The notes under the pieces were generated by a model. The model did not search any database and had not been told where the DNA came from. It worked only from the letters and a program-made list of their open reading frames with translations. Both the position numbers and the translations under genes were made by a program. A DNA stretch of 46,871 nucleotides from Thermoplasmatota archaeon (lineage in GTDB: Archaea > Thermoplasmatota > E2 > UBA202 > JdFR-43): NCBI GenBank assembly GCA_029259055.1, contig JAPDJP010000017.1, forward strand, positions 1 through 46,871, given 5' to 3'. Shown piece by piece: positions 31,018 to 37,996 of the stretch. Position 1 is the first letter of the stretch. Each line of letters begins with the position of its first letter.

Positions 31018-32238
31018 TCATTCCTCAATTCTTCCCTTCTTAACAATATTTTTTATTACATTTTCAATTCTTTCAATTGCTCTAATAGCTCTTTCTATTT
31101 CTCCTTTATTACATTCTTCTCTTAGTAATTCTAAATAGCCTTTTGCAATGCATATAGGGTTGAGAAAATGATGAGATGTTTTTAATTTAAATTCCCTTTC
31201 TCTTTCAAAAGCTTCTCTTAATGCTTCTTCCGCCTTTATTCTTTCTGTAATATCATGCAGAATAACAAGATGTCCTAATAGATTTTTGTATTTATCATAT
31301 AGTGGTGATACATGCAGTTCATAATAAAATTTCTTATTATTTTTGTATATTGTTATTTCTTCTCTTATTTCCCTTTTACTCCTACAATATTCTGGTAAAT
31401 TTGGATGAAAATCTGCCAATGCATCGATAAATTTTCCTAATAGATTCTGAGAAAAGATTTTTTTGGCAGATGAGTTTATAACAATGATTCTATGATGTCT
31501 ATCTACTGCAATTACGCCGTCTTTCATATTTTCTATCAAGGTATGCATTGCAATTGGTCTAACATCAAACAATCTAAAATGAACGAAGCTCCAGCCTATT
31601 GCAATACCGCTTATAAGAAAGGTAAAAGGTGTCAAATCCACCGGAAAAAATTTGAAAATGTATATTGCGTTTCCTATTAAAGGAGCAAAAACTGCTAGCA
31701 ATAGCAAACTTGCTTGTTTTTGATAAAAATGATAAGAATGAAAAATTATATTTAAAAGAGAAAAAATTGCAAATAAAATCAGCAAATATGAATATGCGGT
31801 ATTTATTTTTGCCCAATCCCCATACTCAAAATCTAATAAATAAAACCTTCCATATGAAATAAGTTTGATATTTTTCCATATTAAGTAATGGTATTCATTT
31901 GTCCATGCAAGAATAATTGTTATTACTGGAATAAAAGAAAGCACTACCAAATTTCTTTTAGAAAGCCATTTTTCATTTCCCGCATATTGAAGGGCAAGAA
32001 CCAACCAGGCAAGAGGAGCAAATACTATACCAAAGTATTGTATTTTTGCCCAAAATAATTTCGCATTTAAATTATAACTTCCCAATTCCAAAGCATATCC
32101 AAGGGACCATATTGCAATTGAGAACATTAATAAAATGAAAGAAATTCTATATGATAAAGAATAATGCCAAGCGAATATAGCAAGCTGAATCGCAATGATT
32201 GCAGATGATATTAATAAAATAAAGTAAATTAAAGGCAT
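31018..32238 (-). CDS. 7TM-PAS sensor protein with a histidine-kinase dimerisation helix but no ATPase domain
   Basis: A 406-aa protein: seven or eight N-terminal membrane helices (about 1-220) of the 7TM histidine-kinase sensor type, a PAS domain (about 225-335, ENMKDGVIAVDRHHRIIVIN) and a final helix pair that looks like a HisKA segment (KTSHHFLNPICIAKGYLELL). It then stops; no N, G1 or G2 box follows, and the next base is the stop of the convergent M28 gene, so there is no room for a frameshifted ATPase. The start is the ATG at 32238, 26 nt after a TATA box; a TTG three codons earlier is less likely. It may be a signalling partner phosphorylated by another kinase, or a decayed kinase. Confidence 0.85.
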   Translation of the reverse strand: MPLIYFILLISSAIIAIQLAIFAWHYSLSYRISFILLMFSIAIWSLGYALELGSYNLNAKLFWAKIQYFGIVFAPLAWLVLALQYAGNEKWLSKRNLVVLSFIPVITIILAWTNEYHYLIWKNIKLISYGRFYLLDFEYGDWAKINTAYSYLLILFAIFSLLNIIFHSYHFYQKQASLLLLAVFAPLIGNAIYIFKFFPVDLTPFTFLISGIAIGWSFVHFRLFDVRPIAMHTLIENMKDGVIAVDRHHRIIVINSSAKKIFSQNLLGKFIDALADFHPNLPEYCRSKREIREEITIYKNNKKFYYELHVSPLYDKYKNLLGHLVILHDITERIKAEEALREAFEREREFKLKTSHHFLNPICIAKGYLELLREECNKGEIERAIRAIERIENVIKNIVKKGRIEE

Positions 32239-32255
32239 TATAGCCAAATAAATAT

Positions 32256-32270
32256 CTTTTAATATAATGC
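32256..32270 (-). promoter_or_regulatory. TATA box for the 7TM-PAS gene
   Basis: GCATTATATTAAAAG on the minus strand is centred 26 nt before the ATG at 32238. Confidence 0.6.
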
Positions 32271-32289
32271 TTTCGAAATTTTTCCTGAT

Positions 32290-32589
32290 TTATTTTATTA
32301 ATTCGTTAACTTCTTCCTCACCCCTTCTCAGTTCTTCCTTTTGTTCCTCATCATATCTAAGCAATAGAGCAAGAAATTCTCCTACATGTGTTTTCTCTTC
32401 CTTAGCAATATCCAATAAAATTTTCTTTAATTCCTCATTTTTTGTCAAATTTGCCATCTGTTCATATAAATTTATAGCATCCAACTCTGCCATTATACCG
32501 ATTCTCATTATCTCTTTATCAAGATCCTCCTCATCTATTTCTTCAAGATTTATAGGAATTTTTGATAACTTCTTATTTTCTATTTTCAT
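32290..32589 (-). CDS. ferritin-like protein of the encapsulin-associated type
   Basis: A 99-aa two-helix protein with the iron motif of short ferritin-like proteins: E-L-D-A-I-N-L-Y-E-Q in helix 1 and K-E-E-K-T-H-V-G-E-F in helix 2. A chain this short must pair to make a four-helix site. The pattern best resembles encapsulated ferritin and flavin-type ferritin-like proteins that store iron inside encapsulin shells, and the domain fused to encapsulin in Pyrococcus (from memory). No shell gene or fused shell domain is in the window. The ATG has a GGTGAT ribosome binding site about 5 nt before it. It is divergent from the C25 protease gene, with two direct repeats in between. Confidence 0.75.
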   Translation of the reverse strand: MKIENKKLSKIPINLEEIDEEDLDKEIMRIGIMAELDAINLYEQMANLTKNEELKKILLDIAKEEKTHVGEFLALLLRYDEEQKEELRRGEEEVNELIK

Positions 32590-32637
32590 TTAATCACCAA
32601 AATTAAATCCATTTTTGATATTTAAATTTTTAAAATT

Positions 32638-32672
32638 TTTTTACGATTTTCGAACAAATTTTTACGATTTTC
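32638..32672. repeat. two 14-bp direct repeats between divergent ferritin-like and C25 genes
   Basis: TTTTTACGATTTTC occurs at 32638-32651 and 32659-32672. The 21-bp period is two helical turns, placing both copies on one DNA face. Likely TATA boxes for the two genes lie on either side (about 32618-32628 minus; 32683-32694 plus). A shared operator is plausible. Confidence 0.5.
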
Positions 32673-32719
32673 TTAAATTAATGATTTATATAATGAAATA
32701 TTTTATAATGGGGAGGAAA

Positions 32720-35101
32720 ATGAAGAAGATATTGGTAGTTGTAATGATATTGTTATTTTTGAACGTAGGTATTGTAACAAATGAAAGAATTTATATTACA
32801 GAAAAAGAAGAAATAGCAAAGTATACATCATTTTCAGAGCCAGTAATAAATGGAACAACCATTTCTATCGAAAATTGCAATTCGTATTTAATTAAACCTG
32901 GATATCCTATTTTACCAAAAATGACAAAAGTTATTGAAATACCATTTGGCGCAACTAATATAAAAGTAAATGTTAATGTTAAAGATATAGAAGAATATAA
33001 TATTAAAAAAATAAAAATTGCCCGCATGCCGCCTAGAATACGCCTTTCAGACGGAAAGATAGTGGGGGAGGTTTGCAATAGCTATGAAACATTCCCATCA
33101 AATTGGTATTCTTACAATATTGGAGTAGGATTAAATGCTTATGGAGAGAGGATAATATATGTTGTTATACATATATTTCCAGTAAGATGTGTAAGAGGAG
33201 GAATCGAATTTGCCAAAAACGTTGAAATAGACGTAGATTATGATTTATCAGAAATAGAATTCCCAGATGATTATGATTTATTGATTATAGCTCCATCTGT
33301 TTTTGCTGATGATTTACAACCGCTTATTGAGCACAAAAACAACATAGGAATAAAAACAATGTTAAAAACAACAGAAGAAATTTATAGCCAGTATAATGGG
33401 AGAGATGAGCCGGAAAAAATAAAATATTGCATAAAAGATTGTATCGAAAAATATGGAATAAAATATGTATTACTTGTAGGAGGATTAAAATCAATAGTTT
33501 ATGCAAAGCCAAGAGATAATAAAAATGCTGGTGTAAGAGGATGGTATGTGCCAGTAAGATATTCAAATTGGAGATACTGGGAGGGAGATGACCCAGGTTT
33601 TATAACCGATTTGTACTATGCTGACATCTATAAGTATGAAGATGGAGAAATAAAATTTGATGACTGGGACAGCAACGGAAACGGAATTTTTGCGGAATGG
33701 ACCCAATTTAAAAAGGATTATTTAGATTTGTATCCAGATGTTTATCTTGGAAGGCTTGCCTGTAGAAATGAAAGAGAAGTTAAAGACATGGTTGCAAAAA
33801 TAATTTCATATGAAACAAAAGATAAAAGTCAATGGTTCTACAGAATAATAGGAATTACGGGAGATGGATTTTTAGACCAACAGGACTTAAATATAACATG
33901 GAATGTAAACAATGTTCCAGATGGAGAATATACTCTATATGCTCAGAGTTTTAATGATGAAGGTGATGCTGGCCCAATTGATATTACTCATTTTACCGTT
34001 AACCACAATGCAAAAACAAAACTTACATTCAATCATGACGACTATTTAATTCCAGAATTGCGGGAAGGTTATCCAGCCCCACCAATAGCAAAAATTGTTT
34101 CAATATCGAATGGAGATGTTGTTGGAAAAGATGATTATACTTATTCACCTTCAGAAAGAGAAGCATATTTAAATTCGTATCTACACTGGGCGGATGTGGA
34201 ATATGTAAATGGAATTTTGTATATAAGAGGAAAATCATATGACCCGAAGCTTTACGGAGACTATACGAATATACATGTATGGATTGAAGATAGCAATGGC
34301 AATATTGTCTTTGAAGTATGGAGAAACAATACAATACAAATTGCTGAAGGAGATTGGACTGTTGGAGAAAAGCTTTTACATGGAAGGGGAGGAGCCTTCT
34401 ATTATATGCCAGATAATTTTGAAAAAGTTTTCTTATCCACTGCAAATGGTAACTTTACTGGGAAAAAAGATGTTGTTAAGGCACTGAGCCAGGGGGCGGG
34501 TTTTGTTTTCTTCTCAGGACATGGTAGTCCTGGAGTATGGGCAAATCATTATCCAGGTATTCCTGGTAATAGGCAACACGCGGAAGTAATTGGTTTATCT
34601 GTAAGTGATTTTTATGGCCCACCATATTTCCCAATGGATAGAATAACAAATGAAGGCATGCCATTTATATGTGTTGTTGGAGGTTGTCACAATAGCCAAT
34701 TCAATATTTCAATTGCTTTAACCGCCATAGACTGGTTCAATAAAAGATATATGAATACATATGGTTATCCAGTTCCAGAATGCTGGAGCTGGTATATTGT
34801 TAAACAACCGAATAAAGGTGCTATAGCTTCCATAGGTAATACTGGATATGGTTATGGAAACTTAGGAGAGTGGTGCACTATTGGAGGAGTAGATAACTGG
34901 ATAACCACAGAATTCTTTAGAGTATATGCTGAAGAGGCATTGCCTATATTGGGGAATATATATGCAAAAACAATTAGCAATTATATTACTCATTTCCATC
35001 AATTTGTAATGCCGGGAGATGAAGGATGGGATGCAGCTGATTTAAAAACCGTTGAGCAATGGGTTTTACTTGGCGATCCTAGTTTGCAGTTGTTACGATA
35101 A
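32720..35101 (+). CDS. secreted gingipain-type C25 cysteine protease
   Basis: A 793-aa secreted peptidase. The ATG at 32720 is chosen because GGGAGG lies 4 nt upstream and it opens a signal peptide (MKKILVVVMILLFLNVGIV); the frame stays open 35 codons further up without good signals. A propeptide-like region (about 20-190) precedes the C25 domain (from DYDLLIIAPSVFADDL), with catalytic His in FFSGHGSPGVW (near 601) and Cys in VVGGCHNSQFN (near 655). Between GITGDGF (near 380) and FYYMPDNFEKVFLS (near 560) lies an extra ~170-residue block with an Ig/FN3-like part (VPDGEYTLYAQSFNDEG), not usual in gingipains. There is no C-terminal membrane anchor. It likely digests extracellular protein together with the M28 peptidase. 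Confidence 0.9.
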   Translation: MKKILVVVMILLFLNVGIVTNERIYITEKEEIAKYTSFSEPVINGTTISIENCNSYLIKPGYPILPKMTKVIEIPFGATNIKVNVNVKDIEEYNIKKIKIARMPPRIRLSDGKIVGEVCNSYETFPSNWYSYNIGVGLNAYGERIIYVVIHIFPVRCVRGGIEFAKNVEIDVDYDLSEIEFPDDYDLLIIAPSVFADDLQPLIEHKNNIGIKTMLKTTEEIYSQYNGRDEPEKIKYCIKDCIEKYGIKYVLLVGGLKSIVYAKPRDNKNAGVRGWYVPVRYSNWRYWEGDDPGFITDLYYADIYKYEDGEIKFDDWDSNGNGIFAEWTQFKKDYLDLYPDVYLGRLACRNEREVKDMVAKIISYETKDKSQWFYRIIGITGDGFLDQQDLNITWNVNNVPDGEYTLYAQSFNDEGDAGPIDITHFTVNHNAKTKLTFNHDDYLIPELREGYPAPPIAKIVSISNGDVVGKDDYTYSPSEREAYLNSYLHWADVEYVNGILYIRGKSYDPKLYGDYTNIHVWIEDSNGNIVFEVWRNNTIQIAEGDWTVGEKLLHGRGGAFYYMPDNFEKVFLSTANGNFTGKKDVVKALSQGAGFVFFSGHGSPGVWANHYPGIPGNRQHAEVIGLSVSDFYGPPYFPMDRITNEGMPFICVVGGCHNSQFNISIALTAIDWFNKRYMNTYGYPVPECWSWYIVKQPNKGAIASIGNTGYGYGNLGEWCTIGGVDNWITTEFFRVYAEEALPILGNIYAKTISNYITHFHQFVMPGDEGWDAADLKTVEQWVLLGDPSLQLLR

Positions 35102-35108
35102 GCATAAA

Positions 35109-35120
35109 TCTTATAAAACA
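35109..35120 (+). promoter_or_regulatory. TATA box for the ribosomal protein operon
   Basis: TCTTATAAAACA is centred 26 nt before the ATG of the L18e gene at 35141. Confidence 0.65.
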
Positions 35121-35140
35121 CTAACTTATACTTCCTTCTA

Positions 35141-35500
35141 ATGAGAAAGCGAAAGACGAATCCATTGCTCATAAAAACCATCAACTACCTATATAAAGCA
35201 GCGAAGAAATATAATGCGAACATATGGAAAGCTGTAGCAAAAAAGTTGGAAAAACCATCTAAAAATTGGGCAGAGGTTAATGTTGGAAAAATTGCAAAAC
35301 ATTTAAAGGAAGGAGAAATTGCTCTAGTGCCGGGTAAAGTGCTTGGTATGGGTGAGGCGGGAAAAATTGAAGTGGCTGCTTGGAAGTTCTCAAAAACGGC
35401 AAAAGAAAAAATTGAAAAGGCTGGAGGTAAATGTTATAGTTTAATCGAAATAGTTGAAAAAAATCCAAAAGGAAGCAATATCAGAATATTGGGTGGGTGA
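35141..35500 (+). CDS. rpl18e: large ribosomal subunit protein L18e (eL18)
   Basis: A 119-aa basic protein matching archaeal L18e over its whole length: MRKRKTNPLLIKTINYL, NVGKIAKHLKEGEIALVPGKVLG and the ending NPKGSNIRILGG. It opens the conserved archaeal block L18e-L13-S9-RpoN, here with 4-nt to small spacings and small overlaps, so all four are one operon. The transcript appears leaderless. There is nothing unusual in it. Confidence 0.97.
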   Translation: MRKRKTNPLLIKTINYLYKAAKKYNANIWKAVAKKLEKPSKNWAEVNVGKIAKHLKEGEIALVPGKVLGMGEAGKIEVAAWKFSKTAKEKIEKAGGKCYSLIEIVEKNPKGSNIRILGG

Positions 35501-35504
35501 TTAA

Positions 35505-35927
35505 ATGGAGACAATAATAGATGCCACTGATGCTCCAATAGGAAGGCTTGCATCAATAGTTGCAAAAAGATTGTTGAATGGTGAAAAGATTTTTATTGTC
35601 AATGCTGAGAAAGCAATTATTACCGGAAATAAAGACGAAATTAAGGAAAGATACAGGAGGAAAAGAGAAATTGGAGGAACGAAGAGAAAAGGACCATTTT
35701 TCCCGAGGATGCCACATATGATTTTAAAAAGAACAGTAAGAGGAATGCTTCCTTATCAACAACCAAAAGGTAGAAATGCATATAAAAGGCTGAAGGTATT
35801 TATAGGCGTGCCAGATGAATTAAAAGATAAAAAAATAGAGAAAATAGAATTTAAAAAATCCCTAAATTATATAACTTTAAAAGAATTATCTGAATATTTG
35901 GGAGTGAATTGGAAATGGCAGAAGTAA
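35505..35927 (+). CDS. rpl13: large ribosomal subunit protein L13 (uL13)
   Basis: A 140-aa protein with the L13 hallmarks DATDAPIGRLASIVAKRLL, the RTVRGMLPYQQPKGRNAYKRL core and the C-terminal [16 protein letters not shown]. The ATG is preceded by GGGTGATTA, a good ribosome binding site located over the end of the L18e gene. Its 3' end overlaps the S9 start by 13 nt, indicating coupled translation. Confidence 0.97.
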   Translation: METIIDATDAPIGRLASIVAKRLLNGEKIFIVNAEKAIITGNKDEIKERYRRKREIGGTKRKGPFFPRMPHMILKRTVRGMLPYQQPKGRNAYKRLKVFIGVPDELKDKKIEKIEFKKSLNYITLKELSEYLGVNWKWQK

Positions 35928-36313
35928 TTATTGCTTCTGGAAAAAGAAAAAGCGCAATTGCAAGAGCATATATAAGTAAGGGAAAAGGAATTGTTAGAGT
36001 GAATAATATTTTGTTAAATGCATATCCTGAATATTTGAGAGAAATTATACAGGAGCCTCTTGTTTTGGCTGAGAAATATAAAAACAAAGTCAATATAAAA
36101 GTAAATGTAACTGGTGGGGGGCCTGTTAGTCAAGCTGAGGCTGCAAGAACAGCAATTGCTAAAGCATTAGCAGAATTTACAAAGGATGAAGAATTAAAAA
36201 GAATGTTTATGGAATATGACAGGACTTTGTTAGTAAGTGATACGCGCCGTAAAGAGCCAAAGAAACAATTAGGAAGAGGAGCAAGAAAGAGAAGGCAGAA
36301 ATCATATAGGTGA
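35915..36313 (+). CDS. rps9: small ribosomal subunit protein S9 (uS9)
   Basis: A 132-aa protein with the S9 pattern: [19 protein letters not shown], the [21 protein letters not shown] core and the basic tail [18 protein letters not shown] that reaches the ribosomal P-site. I use the ATG at 35915 ([12 protein letters not shown]), which fits the family, and not the TTG two codons upstream. It overlaps L13 by 13 nt. Confidence 0.96.
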   Translation: MAEVIIASGKRKSAIARAYISKGKGIVRVNNILLNAYPEYLREIIQEPLVLAEKYKNKVNIKVNVTGGGPVSQAEAARTAIAKALAEFTKDEELKRMFMEYDRTLLVSDTRRKEPKKQLGRGARKRRQKSYR

Positions 36314-36317
36314 TATA

Positions 36318-36539
36318 ATGATAATGCCAGTAAGATGTTTTACTTGTGGAAAAGTCCTTGCTTCTTTATTTGAAGAATATAAAAAAAGAGTTTATATAAA
36401 TGGAGAGGAACCAAAAAAAGTTCTTGATGATTTGGGAATAAAAAGATATTGTTGTAGAAGAACTATAATTTCTCATCCAGTATTTATAAAGGGTAATGAA
36501 ATAAAAGAATTAATAGACGAGGCAGCACAATATGAATAA
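36318..36539 (+). CDS. rpoN: DNA-directed RNA polymerase subunit N (Rpb10 homologue)
   Basis: A 73-aa zinc-binding subunit of archaeal RNA polymerase (not sigma-54). It shows [19 protein letters not shown] and [13 protein letters not shown], the CxxC...CC atypical zinc-binding motif of Rpb10/RpoN. GGTGAT lies 5 nt before the ATG at 36318. A second ATG two codons later would give [10 protein letters not shown], as in many homologues, but is farther from the ribosome binding site. It is the last gene of the L18e-L13-S9 block; the RNA-gene region follows. Confidence 0.96.
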   Translation: MIMPVRCFTCGKVLASLFEEYKKRVYINGEEPKKVLDDLGIKRYCCRRTIISHPVFIKGNEIKELIDEAAQYE

Positions 36540-36561
36540 TTAAAAAAAAGATAAAAACTTG

Positions 36562-36611
36562 GTTCTAAAATTTGCCATAGTTCTAAAATTGTTTCATAAA
36601 ATATATATATT
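36562..36611 (+). promoter_or_regulatory. promoter of the GC-rich RNA candidate, with an 11-bp direct repeat
   Basis: GTTCTAAAATT occurs twice (36562-36572 and 36580-36590), directly upstream of a TATA box (ATAAAATATATATATTG, 36597-36611). The TATA box predicts a start near 36628-36634, where the GC-rich element begins. Confidence 0.5.
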
Positions 36612-36627
36612 GTGACTATAATATTAC

Positions 36628-36698
36628 TTGGCAAGTAAAGGGGCGAGGGTTCGAGACAACTTTTTTTCTTGCCTCCCCCTCGCCCCCGCCTCCCCTTG
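36628..36698 (+). ncRNA. candidate structured RNA, GC-rich, unknown class
   Basis: No open frame makes sense here, but the ~70 nt are sharply GC-rich in AT-rich surroundings, which in thermophile genomes often marks structured RNA. Two helices are visible: GGCAAG (36630-36635) with CTTGCC (36668-36673), and a perfect 10-bp GGGGCGAGGG (36640-36649) with CCCTCGCCCC (36677-36686). They interleave, so together they would make an H-type pseudoknot, or they are alternatives. The loop has a U-run (36661-36667); a C-rich tail CCGCCTCCCC follows. A TATA box lies about 26 nt upstream of the first helix. GGGTTCGAGAC resembles a tRNA T-loop but no T-stem partner exists. The class is unknown to me. Confidence 0.5.
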
Positions 36699-36706
36699 TA
36701 AAAATG

Positions 36707-36716
36707 TTTTTAAAAC
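36707..36716 (+). promoter_or_regulatory. TATA box for the tRNA pair
   Basis: TTTTTAAAAC is centred about 24 nt before the 5' end of tRNA-Arg at 36735. Confidence 0.45.
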
Positions 36717-36734
36717 TTTATTTATTTTTACATG

Positions 36735-36809
36735 GGGCGTGTGGCCTAGCCTGGATAGGGCGCTGGCCTTCTAAGCCAGCGGTCGCGGGTTCGAATCCCG
36801 CCACGCCCA
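36735..36809 (+). tRNA. tRNA-Arg (anticodon TCT)
   Basis: The full cloverleaf can be drawn: acceptor GGGCGTG/CACGCCC with discriminator A (36809), D-stem GCCT/GGGC, anticodon stem CTGGC/GCCAG with loop CTTCTAA (anticodon TCT at 36770-36772), variable CGGTC and T-arm GCGGG-TTCGAAT-CCCGC. There is no intron and CCA is not encoded. One nucleotide separates it from tRNA-Val. Confidence 0.97.
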
Positions 36810-36810
36810 T

Positions 36811-36883
36811 GGGCTCGTGGTCTAGTGGTTATGACGTCGCCTTCACGAGGCGAAGGTCGAGGGTTCGACTCCCTCCGAGCCCA
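36811..36883 (+). tRNA. tRNA-Val (anticodon CAC)
   Basis: Acceptor GGGCTCG/CGAGCCC with discriminator A (36883), D-arm with GTC/GAC, anticodon stem TCGCC/GGCGA with loop TTCACGA (anticodon CAC at 36844-36846), variable AGGTC and T-arm GAGGG-TTCGACT-CCCTC. There is no intron and CCA is not encoded. It lies one nucleotide after tRNA-Arg, so both are cut from one precursor. Confidence 0.96.
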
Positions 36884-36891
36884 TAAAAAAA

Positions 36892-36898
36892 TTTTTTT
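36892..36898 (+). terminator. T-run after the tRNA pair
   Basis: Seven consecutive T follow tRNA-Val by 8 nt, the usual form of an archaeal terminator. If read-through occurs, the H/ACA RNA would be on the same transcript. Confidence 0.5.
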
Positions 36899-36918
36899 AC
36901 TCATTGCTATATTAATAA

Positions 36919-37035
36919 TTGCTCCATACGAAGGCCTCTATGAACAGTGAGTAGAGGTGCAAGCATGGAGCAACAGCGGCATCTACGGGCCCCTCCGCGA
37001 TTGGATGAGCGGTAGGTCAACCCAGATGCCGCACA
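36919..37035 (+). ncRNA. two-hairpin H/ACA guide RNA with K-loops
   Basis: Guides conversion of U to pseudouridine in rRNA with Cbf5, Nop10, Gar1 and L7Ae. Hairpin 1: lower stem TTGCTCCAT/ATGGAGCAA (36919-36927 with 36965-36973), pocket, upper stem CCTCTA/TAGAGG (36935-36940 with 36952-36957), apical loop TGAACAGTGAG with UGA...GA K-loop features, then ACA at 36973-36975. Hairpin 2: lower stem GCGGCATCT/AGATGCCGC (36976-36984 with 37024-37032), upper stem CCT-CCGC/GCGG-T-AGG, loop GATTGGATGA with GA...UGA, then ACA at 37033-37035. About 15-16 nt separate the upper stem and ACA in both, the distance this class needs. The region is GC-rich in an AT-rich gap. Targets are not proven. The minus-strand PanE-like gene overlaps hairpin 2. 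Confidence 0.85.
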
Positions 37036-37912
37036 TTGCTTTTATTATATAAGTTATAAATTCATTTAGAGGGGCATTTATTCCATGTTTTTTTGCGATT
37101 CTCGCAATTTCCCCATTTATTTCATCTACTTCAGTTTTCTTTCCTTTTAATAAATCTTGCAACATTGAAGAAATATTATCAGAAGTTTTTTCAGCAACTT
37201 CAACCGTCTTCTTTACGATTTCTTCTCCTATTTCTATTCCTTCAGCTCTTGCAACTTCTATTCCTTCTATACAAATTTTCTTCAGCAATTCTTTTGCATA
37301 TCTATTTTTTAAAATATCACCATTTTTGCACTTTAGTATGGATGTAAGACCATTTATGGCAGAATTTATTATAGCCTTTTTCCATATCTCCTTTTTAATT
37401 TCTTTGCTTATTATGGTTTTTATTCCGCATTCATTAAATGCTTCCGCAATTTCTTTTATTCTTTTTGTTATTTTTCCGTTTAATTCGCCAATAATTGTAT
37501 CTCCTTCACCCGCATGAAATATTATTCCAGGTTGTAAAAAAGTAGCTCCGTGACTTGTTATACCCCCAATTGCATATTTTTTCCCGAGCATTTCAGCTAT
37601 TATTTCTTCATTCCTTAACCCATTCTGTAAACTCAAAATTGGAATTCTTCCAAATTTTTTCATTATTTGTTTTACCGCTTTTTTAGTGTCATATGATTTT
37701 GTAGTCAAAATTACTAAATCATATTTTTTCCCATCCCATTTCGTCTCAGGATAAAAAATCCCTTTTGTTTTACCTTCTATTTTCAATCCATTCTTTTCAA
37801 TTGCTTTTATATGTCTTTTTCTCCCTATCAACAATACATGATGGCGAGTGGAAAGCAAAGCACCAAATAACGAGCCCAAGGCACCCGCCCCAAATATTAT
37901 GAATCTCATCAT
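36983..37912 (-). CDS. 2-dehydropantoate 2-reductase family protein (PanE-like)
   Basis: NADPH-dependent reduction of ketopantoate in CoA synthesis, or a related 2-keto acid reductase. The ~309-aa protein has the Rossmann start FIIFGAGALGSLFGALLS, LVILTTKSYDT, LSLQNGLRNEE, GGITSHGATFLQPG, the catalytic-lysine region KEIWKKAIINSAINGLT and the C-terminal TSDNISSMLQDLLKGKKTEV block. Two tandem ATG codons follow a TTG; I use 37912. The last ~14 residues (CGIWVDLPLIQSRRGP) are unlike the family and are encoded across the antisense H/ACA RNA, so the natural end was probably lost or extended. It is a single gene; PanE function is likely but not certain. Confidence 0.85.
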   Translation of the reverse strand: MMRFIIFGAGALGSLFGALLSTRHHVLLIGRKRHIKAIEKNGLKIEGKTKGIFYPETKWDGKKYDLVILTTKSYDTKKAVKQIMKKFGRIPILSLQNGLRNEEIIAEMLGKKYAIGGITSHGATFLQPGIIFHAGEGDTIIGELNGKITKRIKEIAEAFNECGIKTIISKEIKKEIWKKAIINSAINGLTSILKCKNGDILKNRYAKELLKKICIEGIEVARAEGIEIGEEIVKKTVEVAEKTSDNISSMLQDLLKGKKTEVDEINGEIARIAKKHGINAPLNEFITYIIKAMCGIWVDLPLIQSRRGP

Positions 37913-37967
37913 CAATATAATCTATTTCCCCTTCATTTACTTTCTTCTATTCGTTTCCATTCAAAAG

Positions 37968-37977
37968 AAATAAATTT
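37968..37977 (+). promoter_or_regulatory. TATA-like box for the N-terminal-Cys hydrolase gene
   Basis: AAATAAATTT is centred 25 nt before the ATG at 37997, favouring that ATG over the one at 37982. Confidence 0.45.
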
Positions 37978-37996
37978 ACAAATGCATTTATTTTTA

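Noticed and set aside
31018-31060. Frameshift hiding an ATPase domain of the 7TM-PAS protein
   Set aside because: The sequence beyond the stop is the intact convergent M28 gene, and no N, G1 or G2 box is seen in any minus-strand frame there.
36640-36660. T-loop-like GGGTTCGAGAC suggesting a tRNA fragment or split-tRNA half
   Set aside because: No pairing T-stem follows the loop and no acceptor or anticodon stem can be drawn; kept only as a structured RNA candidate.
36704-36886. Plus-strand open frame of 60 codons
   Set aside because: It runs through both tRNA genes and has no protein-like features.
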